Assembly: GCA_016648135.1 (NCBI GenBank)
Contig: JADDOH010002556.1
Coordinates: 1 to 64,000 of the forward strand
From: Agrypnia vestita
Taxonomy: Eukaryota; Arthropoda; Insecta; Trichoptera; Phryganeidae
Direction: 5' to 3'
DNA: 64,000 bases
Shown here: in pieces, positions 56,801-64,000 of the stretch
Position numbering within the stretch: position 1 is the first letter of the stretch
Layout of the letters: each line of letters begins with the position of its first letter
Program-made: the position numbers and the translations under genes
The notes under the pieces: generated by a model
What the model was told of the DNA's origin: nothing
The model's input: only the letters and a program-made list of their open reading frames with translations
Database searches by the model: none

Positions 56801-59383
56801 GTAAAATCCAATATTAATTTAGTGCCATAACCCACTGGATTGACATGCGTGTGTTTTTTTATTTGCCTACATTTTGTATTAAAAAGTGCTAAGCAAAACT
56901 ATCTATAAAACAACTCATTTTGTAGACATGACACAGTATCTTGCCATGTGGCAAGAAAATATGTGTATTCTTATGGGATAAAACCCACTGGGCGCGGTTA
57001 TAGCAATTATGGTTCAAGGCTCTGAAAATTATTTCGAATTAGACGTAGAATTTGGTGAATACAACACTGTCCACATTATCAAAATAGCACGGCTGAGGCG
57101 GGCTGATCATGACCAGAGCATGGATTCAGAACAACCAGTAAAGTAAATGATTTGAAGGAGTGTCCAAAACCCAAGTTGTGGTGGTCGGTGACAGGACACT
57201 CATACAGTCGATAATACAGTAGAAGTTGGATATTACGATCACGAAACCATCAGTTATGGCTATCATAATCAGTTGGTCCATAAACCATTTTTATAAAATT
57301 ACTTGAAAATAATCCGCTTATTATCAACATTCGGCTATAGTCATCAATTCTGATAAGTTAATAACATGGATACAAAAAATATCAATTCTTAGGAAAGTCC
57401 TACAAAATTATCGTTACCTAAAATTGTATGCTGGTTTAAGTGTTGGTAAATATTAATAAAATAATATTTTTGTTAAATGTATGTAGGTTGCGTTATTTTT
57501 TAATAAATTGTGTAAAAAATACGCATTATATTTATCATCCCTTTAATGATATCAGTCGGTTAGTATTATCAAAAATAGCGAGTCCCGAAGTGATCACAAT
57601 ATCCGGGTTCCACGGCAATATGAAATGGACAATTTGGGTCTGGGAGTGTTTGAGAATTGTAAATTAGCTCAAATTTTTAACTCACAGGTTTACATCATAA
57701 AATAATATATACAGAACACACTGGCAAATAAGATGATTAATAAAATAGATCCTTCACCATGACGCCACAGGTTCAGGGACCAGTAAATACGATAAATACC
57801 TGTTTCCAATACAGTTCGATTCCAGACTGGAACATTTTGTCTCCGTCGGGGCCGATTTCAGTCTCCAAAATAAGTCCTTTGGATGTTCCCAGTAATATGG
57901 ACCCGGTCGAAGTTTCAGACTTGTTCTCAAAATTCCACGCCACTTCCGTAACCTCGTAACTCTTGGACTTGCTGACGGACTTTAATTTGGCCGATTTCCT
58001 GTGCAGGTAGAGCAGCTCGGGGTAGGCGTCCTGGCCCTTGGGAACGAAAGACAGCAGGACGTGGAAGCCGAGAGGGTCTACGAAGAGTCCGCTAAGCTTG
58101 GTGTTGGCTTGGACGTATTTTGTTACTGATATTTCTGTAAGATTGGTAATACCATTTGGTCATTTTAATTAAAAGAGTCATGGATAAAAATATTATTATT
58201 ATTATACATAATAATTTAATGAGATTTCAATGTAAGTCCAAGATTTACACTAAGGCTGTACATTCTTATGCAACTGTCGAATTCGAGGTGTTGCCTCGAT
58301 AAATTTTGCTTTTTCAAGATGTAACAAAAATGTCAACTAAGCCCAATATCGGATAAACATTGCACTTTCGTTATAATATTTACGAATTTGTTGCTGGAGA
58401 AGAAAGTTATGATAGAAAAAGACATCAATATATTCTTATGTTTTCTTATATTTTTAATGCTTATGCTTTCCAATGCTTATATTTTCTTAATTATCGTAAA
58501 TAATGTTCAGCTTATTACTTTTATTTAAGAACAAAGGTTCTATCTAAGTTATCATTAAAAAAAATTGTAGTCTAGCATACACATTCTAATACATAAATGA
58601 ATGATAAAAACCCTCATTTTCAAAAAAAAAAAAAGCCGAAATATGTATTTTCAGCAAATGTCCAGCCTTGATGTTTTGTGACATGAAGGAAGCTGATTAC
58701 ATAGATGCATTACATATCTTGGACATGTCATACAATTCCTTCATATAATGTTTTTCTGCTTTAAAAGAATATTTATAAATATTAAATATATAAAATAAAA
58801 ATCTCTCTAAACAGAACACTGGTCGAACAGAATAGTCTTGGCACTACTTAAGGTGAAAATAAATCACAGTGTAAAAGTGAGAGTATATAAAGACATTATG
58901 AAATTTTTGAAGGCGCTGAATAAATATATTCTAGATATTTTTTGAGTATCTTCAAACTTTTAAAGAATACAATGACTATTTGTCCCTAGAAGAATTGCCA
59001 TTAATCAAGATACATCATAGATGTCTCACAGAGACAAAGCTATTTGTATGGGAAAGTAGGTATGGAAGACTTTTGGGCATTTAGTTTTTTAAATACATTT
59101 TGAGTAAACACAATAACTGACCTTCGTGTTTATCAGGATTTTTCAGGTCAATTCTGAATATTTTACTATTGGCCATCGCTAACATGAGGTAATCACTGGC
59201 TACCGCAATGTGCGTGATGCTGTCTGATGGGTTGAAGTTCATCTTCTGTTTGGAGAAGATGGGCGTGTCCTCTTCCAGTGTCATGCTGACATAGCCCGAG
59301 CTGGTCAGGGCTGCGCGGGGAGGTGAGGCGGTGGAACGGGGAACCTGCGATGCCTGCTCATACTGCTCAAGCACGGACGTCAT
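47674..59383 (-). CDS. Vps18: Vps18 (deep orange), HOPS/CORVET core subunit, nine coding exons
   Basis: Exons in transcript order: 59383-59122, 58134-57800, 54520-54209, 53898-52658, 52569-52400, 51333-51182, 51100-51035, 50119-49954, 47882-47674. They total 2913 bases, 970 residues, close to human VPS18 (973). All junctions are GT-AG and in phase. The start MTSVLEQYEQ matches the family N-terminus. SGYVSMTLEEDTPIFSKQK opens the beta-propeller half (about 1-340); the Pep3/Vps18/dor domain follows (YPPFSKEP, LTEFHAIILYDDHVKAVC, YKVFREERNVWQIY), then an alpha-solenoid (AIHNYLLSLYTGYD, ALTVNLELAKQIADMPEDTE, IEDILPFFSDFVTIDHF), a short coiled coil (EYNQQIQDLRDEMEDATKSA) and a RING-H2: C867-x2-C870, C884-x-H886-x2-H889-x2-C892, C941-x2-C944. 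The complexes tether endosomes, lysosomes and, in insects, pigment granules. Nothing appears broken. Confidence 0.96.
48156..48266 (+). pseudogene. extreme C-terminus of an RTE-like LINE
   Basis: Frame LKDISALELLNWRELALNRD then EWRKTLEEAKTHQWL and a TAG stop matches the DRDxWRxxVxEAKTHxGL ending typical of these reverse transcriptases. Only the last 36 codons remain. Confidence 0.8.
49575..49728. repeat. foldback repeat, copy 2 (partner at 43930-44083)
   Basis: CAGTTATTTGAGATTTGAAT ... TCCATGATTGATAACTG pairs with TCAATTACCAATATCC ... ACAAATTTCAAATTACGGTT. Central TAGTACCAATGGGTATCTGTC matches copy 1. Confidence 0.75.
49954..50119 (-). CDS. Vps18: Vps18 coding exon 8 (RING-H2)
   Basis: 166 bases; TCCAG acceptor, G|GTATTG donor. 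VRGEIQTFRNRCTVINVAEI then CVLCD and PFYLFPCGHKFHSDCLLAEL hold the first Cys pair and the C-x-H-x2-H-x2-C centre of the RING. Confidence 0.95.
50120..51034 (-). other. Vps18 intron 7, containing a TAA-flanked MITE
   Basis: Apart from the element at 50693-50949 it is AT-rich with no feature. Confidence 0.75.
50693..50949. mobile_element. GC-richer MITE with TAA target duplication
   Basis: TAA at 50690-50692 and 50950-50952 flank AGCTGCCTCTACACTACTAG and, reversed, AGCCGCCTCTACACTACTAG. A 3-bp TAA duplication suggests PIF/Harbinger. The inside repeats short CGAAGT/ACTTCG words in both orientations. Confidence 0.85.
51035..51100 (-). CDS. Vps18: Vps18 coding exon 7
   Basis: 66 bases, 22 codons, phase 0 on both sides: EYNQQIQDLRDEMEDATKSA then NL, a predicted coiled-coil helix before the RING. 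TTTTTAG acceptor, GTGAGT donor. Confidence 0.93.
51182..51333 (-). CDS. Vps18: Vps18 coding exon 6
   Basis: 152 bases; encodes AQFVISGKEEIQQAMEFLQQ then CDLIKIEDILPFFSDFVTID, the most conserved part of the Vps18 solenoid. GTTTTTAG acceptor, AAG|GTACCT donor. Confidence 0.95.
51334..52399 (-). other. Vps18 intron 5 with a pogo/Tigger-like MITE
   Basis: The element at 51675-52142 occupies half of it; the rest is unassigned. Confidence 0.7.
51675..52142. mobile_element. pogo/Tigger-like non-autonomous element (probable)
   Basis: The left border CAGTAAAATCCCATTAATTC and the right border, reversed (AAGCAGAATCTCGTTAATAC), share the CAGxAxxxTCxxxTTAAT pattern. Repeated TTCGAAAT/AATTTCAAATTAA words lie inside. 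No transposase. Confidence 0.5.
52400..52569 (-). CDS. Vps18: Vps18 coding exon 5
   Basis: 170 bases; LCREKKLTEACVQLSSLLGL then WESAVELALTVNLELAKQIA and ELRKKLWLKI. CTTTTCAG acceptor, G|GTAAGG donor. Confidence 0.95.
52658..53898 (-). CDS. Vps18: Vps18 coding exon 4 (largest)
   Basis: 1241 bases from a GTTTTCAG acceptor to AG|GTAGAG. It starts LDSLSQENSNSSVTHGELLI, passes through a ten-A run that must stay in frame (TSKKKVNAP), then the dor-domain and solenoid helices to YDIHYALR. Confidence 0.95.
53899..54208 (-). other. Vps18 intron 3
   Basis: 310 bases, AT-rich, nothing else seen. Confidence 0.8.
54209..54520 (-). CDS. Vps18: Vps18 coding exon 3
   Basis: 312 bases, phase 0 both ends. 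VFDIGKGTQTPITGLEFHRL, KYVIFVTTPKRLYQFMGYSN and FAWLTEPGIFHGQ are late propeller blades. CTTTCCAG acceptor, CAG|GTAAAA donor. Confidence 0.95.
54776..55690 (+). repeat. GGGGTATAAAAGC-family repeat, copy in Vps18 intron 2
   Basis: Starts GGGGTACAAAAGCATAGGCA, then AAACCTGTCACTACTCAAGG, repeated GGATATTGCTGT(G/C)TTTGCT units near 55330-55410, CATTTTGTCACGTGCCACAT and AAACACGATTTTGGATGGGA. The same order occurs at 61045-61830. Confidence 0.75.
56990..57200 (+). pseudogene. decayed LINE fragment
   Basis: Short frame HIIKIARLRRADHDQSMDSE resembles the IKxxRLRWAGHVxRM tail motif, then KECPKPKLWW. Weak and short. Confidence 0.35.
57800..58134 (-). CDS. Vps18: Vps18 coding exon 2
   Basis: 335 bases; ISVTKYVQANTKLSGLFVDP, GFHVLLSFVPKGQDAYPELL and GSILLGTSKGLILETEIGPD are propeller blades. 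CTTACAG acceptor, CAG|GTATTT donor. Confidence 0.95.
58135..59121 (-). other. Vps18 intron 1 with a foldback arm and a GTCTC repeat end
   Basis: A solo arm of the 29311-30269 family lies at 58425-58670 and a solo GTCTC-palindrome end at 59010-59078 (TAGATGTCTCACAGAGACAA). Confidence 0.8.
58425..58670 (-). repeat. solo arm of the large foldback family
   Basis: AATGCTTATATTTTCTTAAT, TAAATAATGTTCAGCTTATT and, at the end, AGCCGAAATATGTATTTTCA match the right arm of 29311-30269. Confidence 0.8.
59122..59383 (-). CDS. Vps18: Vps18 coding exon 1 (start codon)
   Basis: Acceptor GGTCCTACAG at 59386, two leader bases, then ATG. 87 codons plus one base; MTSVLEQYEQASQVPRSTAS, SGYVSMTLEEDTPIFSKQKM, AVASDYLMLAMANSKIFRID. 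The clear acceptor means at least one non-coding exon lies upstream. Confidence 0.92.
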
Positions 59384-59385
59384 CT

Positions 59386-60105
59386 CTGTAGGACCAGAAA
59401 AAAAATATTTCTTCATTATTCATTGTGAAATTGCTAATGTGTATAAAAAAGTTTTTGGGACAAACAAATAAGACAAAAATAATTGAGCACTGATTGATAA
59501 TGAATTTGGTGCATGATAAATTATTATGGAATTTCCAAATGGGATTAAAAAAATATGTAATTTTTTGCACAAATTTAAACCTGGGCGTTTGAGGTGAGTA
59601 TTCGCGAAAACGGCGCTATATAAATTATCCAAATATTATTATGCATCTCTAGTAGCATCAAACACTTCCGAAGGAAGAGTTTGGTTATGGTTAAAAAATA
59701 TTAAGAATGGAGATGTAAGCCTTAATGGGGAATAGATTCAAGCTGCTATTTAAAGTGACAAATTTAAAACTCTAGTGGAATAAAACACGGGACAAACAAA
59801 CTCATTTTCTTCAAGACAACTTTAATCTTTTTGAGCATCTCGATAAGTATTTGCGTCAAAAATAACAATTGACAGAATTCTTTGATTGTAATCTGACTGA
59901 GTTTTATTCTACTGGCATAAATAAGCTTGTAATTCATTGGCTAAAATTAAAAAAATCAAAATCCTCTTATTTTGTTAAAATTTATGGCGTTTGATAGTTT
60001 TCCACCAGCCACAGATATATTTGGCGCGATTTAATATGTATATCTCAAATATCCTTGCGCCTTATTTCTCGGCATTCATGTGACCATCATCGTCGTCGCG
60101 TTGTT
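59386..60105. other. upstream intronic/intergenic stretch
   Basis: 59590-59650 is a reversed match to 19290-19350 (a probable LINE 3' end). No other feature. Confidence 0.5.
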
Positions 60106-60354
60106 GTCGTCATCGTCATCATCGCCATCCTCTCTTCAGTTTGGAATCTCCAAGGCAGATATGTCTAAGAGTAAAATCTAAAATCACTAAATTTTAGTTT
60201 TGGCCGTCCTAAGCTTCAAGTAGTACGTCGTTGTCGTCATCATGATCATCGCCATCCTCTCTTCAGTTTGGGATCTACAAGGCAGATATGTCTAAGAGTA
60301 AAATCATAAAATCACCAAATTTTTGTTTTGGCCGTCCTAAGCTCCTAGTAGTAC
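60106..60354 (+). repeat. tandem duplication, two units of about 122 bp
   Basis: Each unit holds a TCATC-rich start, GCCATCCTCTCTTCAGTTTG, AAGGCAGATATGTCTAAGAG and TTTTGGCCGTCCTAAGCT and ends AGTAGTAC. Units differ at about ten positions. Confidence 0.9.
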
Positions 60355-60525
60355 CTGTGCCAAAGTCAATTGTCTAGAAATGGTCCAAAGATATGCCTTG
60401 AAATCATCCCTTTCAGAAACGTCCAGTGCTCGCTTGTTCCTGCCAGTCAGTATCCAGTTTTCAGCTCCGTTTGAACACTGATAAGTGATGTGCGACCTTA
60501 CCTCAGTGTTAATACAAATACACAC
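60337..60525 (-). pseudogene. LINE reverse transcriptase fragment (weak)
   Basis: GAENWILTGRNKRALDVSER resembles the YGxExWTLTxxDxRALxVFER tail block. Too short to place further. Confidence 0.45.
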
Positions 60526-61044
60526 TGAATTTTGAATTACAATTTTTTGTTTGGGCAGTGGTAGTGTTAATGAATTTTATTTACTCTTGACGTCATGTTT
60601 AATTGAATTTGAAGGTTAAAATAGGTCAATATTTTCATAACATCAAGTGCATGACTGACTGAAGTGCCTGACTTATCTTTTTTCTACAAAGTCGTTAACA
60701 ACTAAACTGAACGGAAATCTTCGGTTACTTTGGTTTTATTTACTCAAGGGTTGATCTAAAAACAAGAAGGTCACTAGCCATCGAGAAATCAAACAAAAAT
60801 TATGTTTTCCGTGGACCTAAAAATAGAATTGCATGCTTGGTAAATCAGCACGCTCCGGATATCACCATCTTCGGAGGCCCTTATCCTCATTCGTGGCATT
60901 AATTAATTACTCGTCTCATGCAAATCAGCATAAAACATCACATTTATGAACTTGTGCAATATTTTCCCATATGATAATTTTTCAATAACCAATTTTTATA
61001 CTTATGTATGTTTGTGTAATGCCGATCGGCGTATAAATAAATGC

Positions 61045-61830
61045 GAGGTGTATAAAAGCAAAGGCAGCAACACCCCACTTAGGCAAATACAAAAAACCTG
61101 TCACTACTAAAGGAAACTTCTCTGAAATCTATGAAACCTACATCTTAAAGGAAATGAGTTTTTAAAAGCAATAGGGAAATTTAACTTTTTTTTTAGTACA
61201 AAATCTTTATTTTAGTCTAGAAAATAAAAGAGTATAAAAATAAACATTTTAACTTCCCGCCAAAACACGTAATTGCACGAGTATGTGCGTCACAAATGTA
61301 TGGTACCCAGATATACAAATACTACGACACTTCACCAAACATGTGAGTTGATACGTCACGAACAATTATGTGCGTATTAATAGTCGTATTTTTAAAGATT
61401 TTTATAATAAAAATTATGAATGTAAACATTACCCCACATTATCCATACTGATTCACAGAATATGATTAATATTTATGAATCTATTTCATATATTTTAATC
61501 GGTGTTTGTAGTATGTGAAATTTCCCCATTGCCACCTGAGTTTTCCTTTTATATATGAGTATAAATAAATATTTAACTTTTAAATATGTACTTTTCTGTG
61601 TTGGCTACCAAACAGTGGATATTCCTGTCTTTGCTATGATGTTTCGACATCAACTCTCACTTTAGTATGAATCGGCCATTTTGTCACGTTACACCTCCTT
61701 GGGGTTTGATTGGCTGAAGTGGATATTACTGCCTTAGCTTGTTACATAGTGAGGATATCGCTATCTTTGCTTTTAATAGTTATTTGGAAACATGATTTTG
61801 GAAGGGATAGAGTTATATTTCATCATCATA
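61045..61830 (+). repeat. GGGGTATAAAAGC-family repeat, copy upstream of Vps18
   Basis: GGTGTATAAAAGCAAAGGCA, AAACCTGTCACTACTAAAGG, GGCTACCAAACAGTGGATAT, CATTTTGTCACGTTACACCT and AACATGATTTTGGAAGGGAT follow the order of 54776-55690, in the same orientation. Confidence 0.75.
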
Positions 61831-62102
61831 ATCTCTCGAATCATATCATAAAATATCATATCATAAATCTCGAATTCCGTTGATGTGGTTGGAATTCATA
61901 ACGAATACACCGACGTTAATCAAACAATACAAAACAACCCCACCCTGCCGGCCGGCCGATGCACACTACCCCAGCGCGTCGCGGAAGTGTATAAAAAGAA
62001 CAGCGACCCCGCTTGCCGCATGCAGTACCGCCCGAGGTTTCAACGGGCCAACACGTCTCTCCAGCAACCAGAGGGTTCTCCTGCTGAAGAAAGTTGACTC
62101 AC

Positions 62103-62279
62103 CTGTACTGCATCCCGTCTGCTGCCTTTGGACAAGGAATAGCTGCAGATTATACATTCCTCGCTGGTGTCCATTGTGGGTGCCTTGCCCAGACAGTGAG
62201 CCATCCGATTGCAGACCTCCATTCCGCCGAGTAAACTCTCCCCGTGACATGGGTCACGGTTCCAAGTACCGCCGAGCAT
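62103..62279 (-). other. candidate 5' exon with strong donor
   Basis: Minus-strand frame with MDTSEECIICSYSLSKGSRR then DAVQ runs into CAG|GTGAGT at 62103/62102. A CxxC pair follows a Met-rich start. It could be an upstream exon of an unknown gene or of a mobile element; no acceptor or promoter was fixed. Confidence 0.3.
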
Positions 62280-62451
62280 ACAAGTGCCACGTCACAAGTG
62301 AATTTATTTTGTGTTATATACAAGTAGGGAATAATCCAAGATGATGGTCCCGTTGCTCATACAATGAAAATAAGTATTTCACTATATAATTTAACGTCCT
62401 GTTAATTTAATCTAACTAAAATAATCGTAATCTAAATTAAACAAACCAAAA

Positions 62452-62495
62452 CTAATAACCTAACCTAACCAAAACCTAATAACCTAACCTAACCT
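62452..62495. repeat. CCTAA (telomere-type) motif cluster
   Basis: Six CCTAA words, AACCTAACCTAACC and again AACCTAACCTAACC, separated by AAAACCTAAT. TTAGG is the usual insect telomere unit; here it is a short interstitial cluster. Confidence 0.8.
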
Positions 62496-63212
62496 CATAT
62501 ATTGCCTATGAAATGTCAAAATATGCAGTGCATTTTTCGGAACTTTAAAGTGTAATTATCTTATTTAATACTTACTATTTAAACGTAAATTATCTTTCAT
62601 TTTGTTATTAGCACATTCAATAATATAGTGAAATACTCATTTTCGTTGTATATGCAATAGGACCATTATCTTGGATTTAGCCACAAGTAGTGCTGCACAC
62701 CCGGTAGTAATTTGAGAAGTAATTGCGCAGGAGATTTTATTAATGGTGACTTGAGTGAGACTTTCTTGTATTATAAACTTAATGAAAGAGACTATGTAAA
62801 ACTGGACTTCGTAATTTAATTGTAAAGTAAATGTGTAATTATTCTGTAATTGATGTGAGTTTTTCTCCACTCGTATATTGATCCATATCACCGTACATTC
62901 CAAATTTGTAATCTTCGGTGACTGCTTTCAAAACATTTTTTTTTTGGATATTGCTGCCTTAGCTCGTATATAAGGTGCGCGATATTATGAAAAGAATATA
63001 AATACATCCTCTCTGGGTACCCACCTTGACTCAGTACTGCAGTAGAATGGTCTGGTCCGCGTTCTGATTCCGTAGCATCGCTTCGCCGACGGTCGAGGCG
63101 GCGCCTGTCTTCATTTTCGTACACTTTTATGAGTACAGGAAGGAAGACAGAAGAAAATGGTTGACACATGTCTATATGGATTACTAGTAGTAGAAATGTT
63201 GTTTTGACTTAC

Positions 63213-63330
63213 TTGAATCCGAAGATCAAACAGCGAAGTGAGTGCGTATCGCAAAATGTAAATAATTCGATGGCCGCTATAAACAAACAATTCCGATAGA
63301 AACGCCCATCGAAATCGACCCTCGATCAAA
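63213..63330 (-). other. candidate non-coding first exon of Vps18
   Basis: Minus strand: a stretch ending CTTCGGATTCAA|GTAAGT at 63213, a strong donor, preceded by GC-balanced sequence without a long frame. It would splice to the acceptor at 59386. No TATA is seen. This is inference from the need for an upstream exon. Confidence 0.3.
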
Positions 63331-63911
63331 AAGACATACGTTCATTTGTGTTGCACTTAGATATTTTGTTGGGATATTATTTAATTAAGATAATATTGCA
63401 CCCTACAATCTCTGTGATGTGATGATTCACAAATTCACATTTGACAGCTCAGTGTTATGTCTCATTTCTATGGCTCAGTGACAGCTGGCCAAATGGTTAG
63501 ATTTCTATGGAGAAGTGAACTCATAGAGGCAGGTACTATCTTACCGTTTAAAATTAACAGAATGTACCTACTTACTTTGTATGGGACATTTCATTTATCG
63601 CCGCTTTATAACTTTTCGATTTTCCTTTAACTTTCAGCGAAGAATAGAGATAATAGCTTCCAGTCGTTCACTCTTTATGCTACCATCCTCATCCAATGAA
63701 TATCTCTTTATTCTGTATTATTATTGTCTTTTCTTCCTTTATTACCCTACAATACGAGAATTAATATTTTGAGGGAGACCGGAACCCACTTATATCACAA
63801 GCGCTTAGTTGAGATTCAAAATGATAAAAATATAGTTGTATAATATACTCTATGTACCTACACATCTAAATTTTTTCAAAAGATCTATGTTATTTTATTT
63901 AAAAAAAAAAT

Positions 63912-64000
63912 AGGGATGTGAACACGGAATATGTTTATGTCGCATCAATATTTTTATTATTTCCAAACTTAACTAAACTCTTGTGCTTTGATAGAACTAT
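63912..64000 (-). repeat. SINE body, copy 4, cut by the window end
   Basis: Reversed it reads GCACAAGAGTTTAGTTAAG, AATATTGATGCGACATAAAC and TATTCCGTGTTCACATCCCT, matching copy 3; the tRNA-like head would lie beyond the window. Confidence 0.7.

Larger units (their letters stand above)
54521..57799 (-). other. Vps18 intron 2 (3.3 kb)
   Basis: Contains the GGGGTATAAAAGC-family repeat at 54776-55690, TTAGG-rich spots at 55710-55730 and 56600-56620, and a decayed LINE piece near 56990-57200. The remaining parts show nothing assignable. Confidence 0.75.

Noticed and set aside
1..64000. CRISPR arrays, rRNA genes, riboswitches or bacterial operons
   Set aside because: No regularly spaced direct repeats, rRNA-like sequence or prokaryotic gene layout was found; the genes are intron-split and eukaryotic.

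Overview
This 64 kb window is AT-rich animal nuclear DNA, very probably from an insect. It carries intron-split genes, a cecropia-type mariner with perfect ends, tRNA-derived SINEs, many MITE-like foldbacks and scattered TTAGG/CCTAA (insect telomere-type) motifs. A moth or butterfly is my best guess, but nothing in the sequence settles the order.

Only two protein-coding genes can be supported from end to end, and they are convergent. The first, on the + strand, is a starvin/BAG3-type co-chaperone gene. It has three coding exons (31488-31556, 37849-38011, 39848-41316) that join in frame to 566 codons. The protein has an IPI small-heat-shock-protein-binding-type motif and a C-terminal BAG domain. 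Its promoter has a four-unit heat-shock element at 31140-31157 and a TATA box at 31241, which suits a heat-inducible chaperone partner of Hsp70. The second, on the - strand, is Vps18 (deep orange). It has nine coding exons between 59383 and 47674, and all splice phases agree to give 970 codons. It has an N-terminal propeller region, an alpha-solenoid and a C-terminal RING-H2 domain. Vps18 is a core subunit of the HOPS/CORVET vesicle-tethering complexes.

By region: 1-31 kb is intergenic and made almost entirely of mobile-element debris. It holds a mariner copy with stops, LINE reverse-transcriptase tails, a Tc1/mariner remnant with clear ends, three TTAA-flanked non-autonomous elements, a hAT element with a perfect 8-bp target duplication, a deleted PIF/Harbinger element, SINEs, and several hairpin families. 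31-42.2 kb is the starvin gene; its 6.3 kb first intron holds an intact 1280-bp mariner and a tandem duplication that copies the start of exon 2. 42.2-47.6 kb is intergenic, with a LINE tail and nested foldbacks. 47.6-59.4 kb is Vps18, whose introns hold further MITEs. 59.4-64 kb is upstream of Vps18 and holds candidate 5' exons, a tandem duplication and more repeats.

The main value of the window beyond the two genes is its catalogue of small inverted-repeat elements. Several families occur two to seven times here, so their boundaries can be read by comparing copies. No CRISPR array, rRNA or operon-like structure is present.
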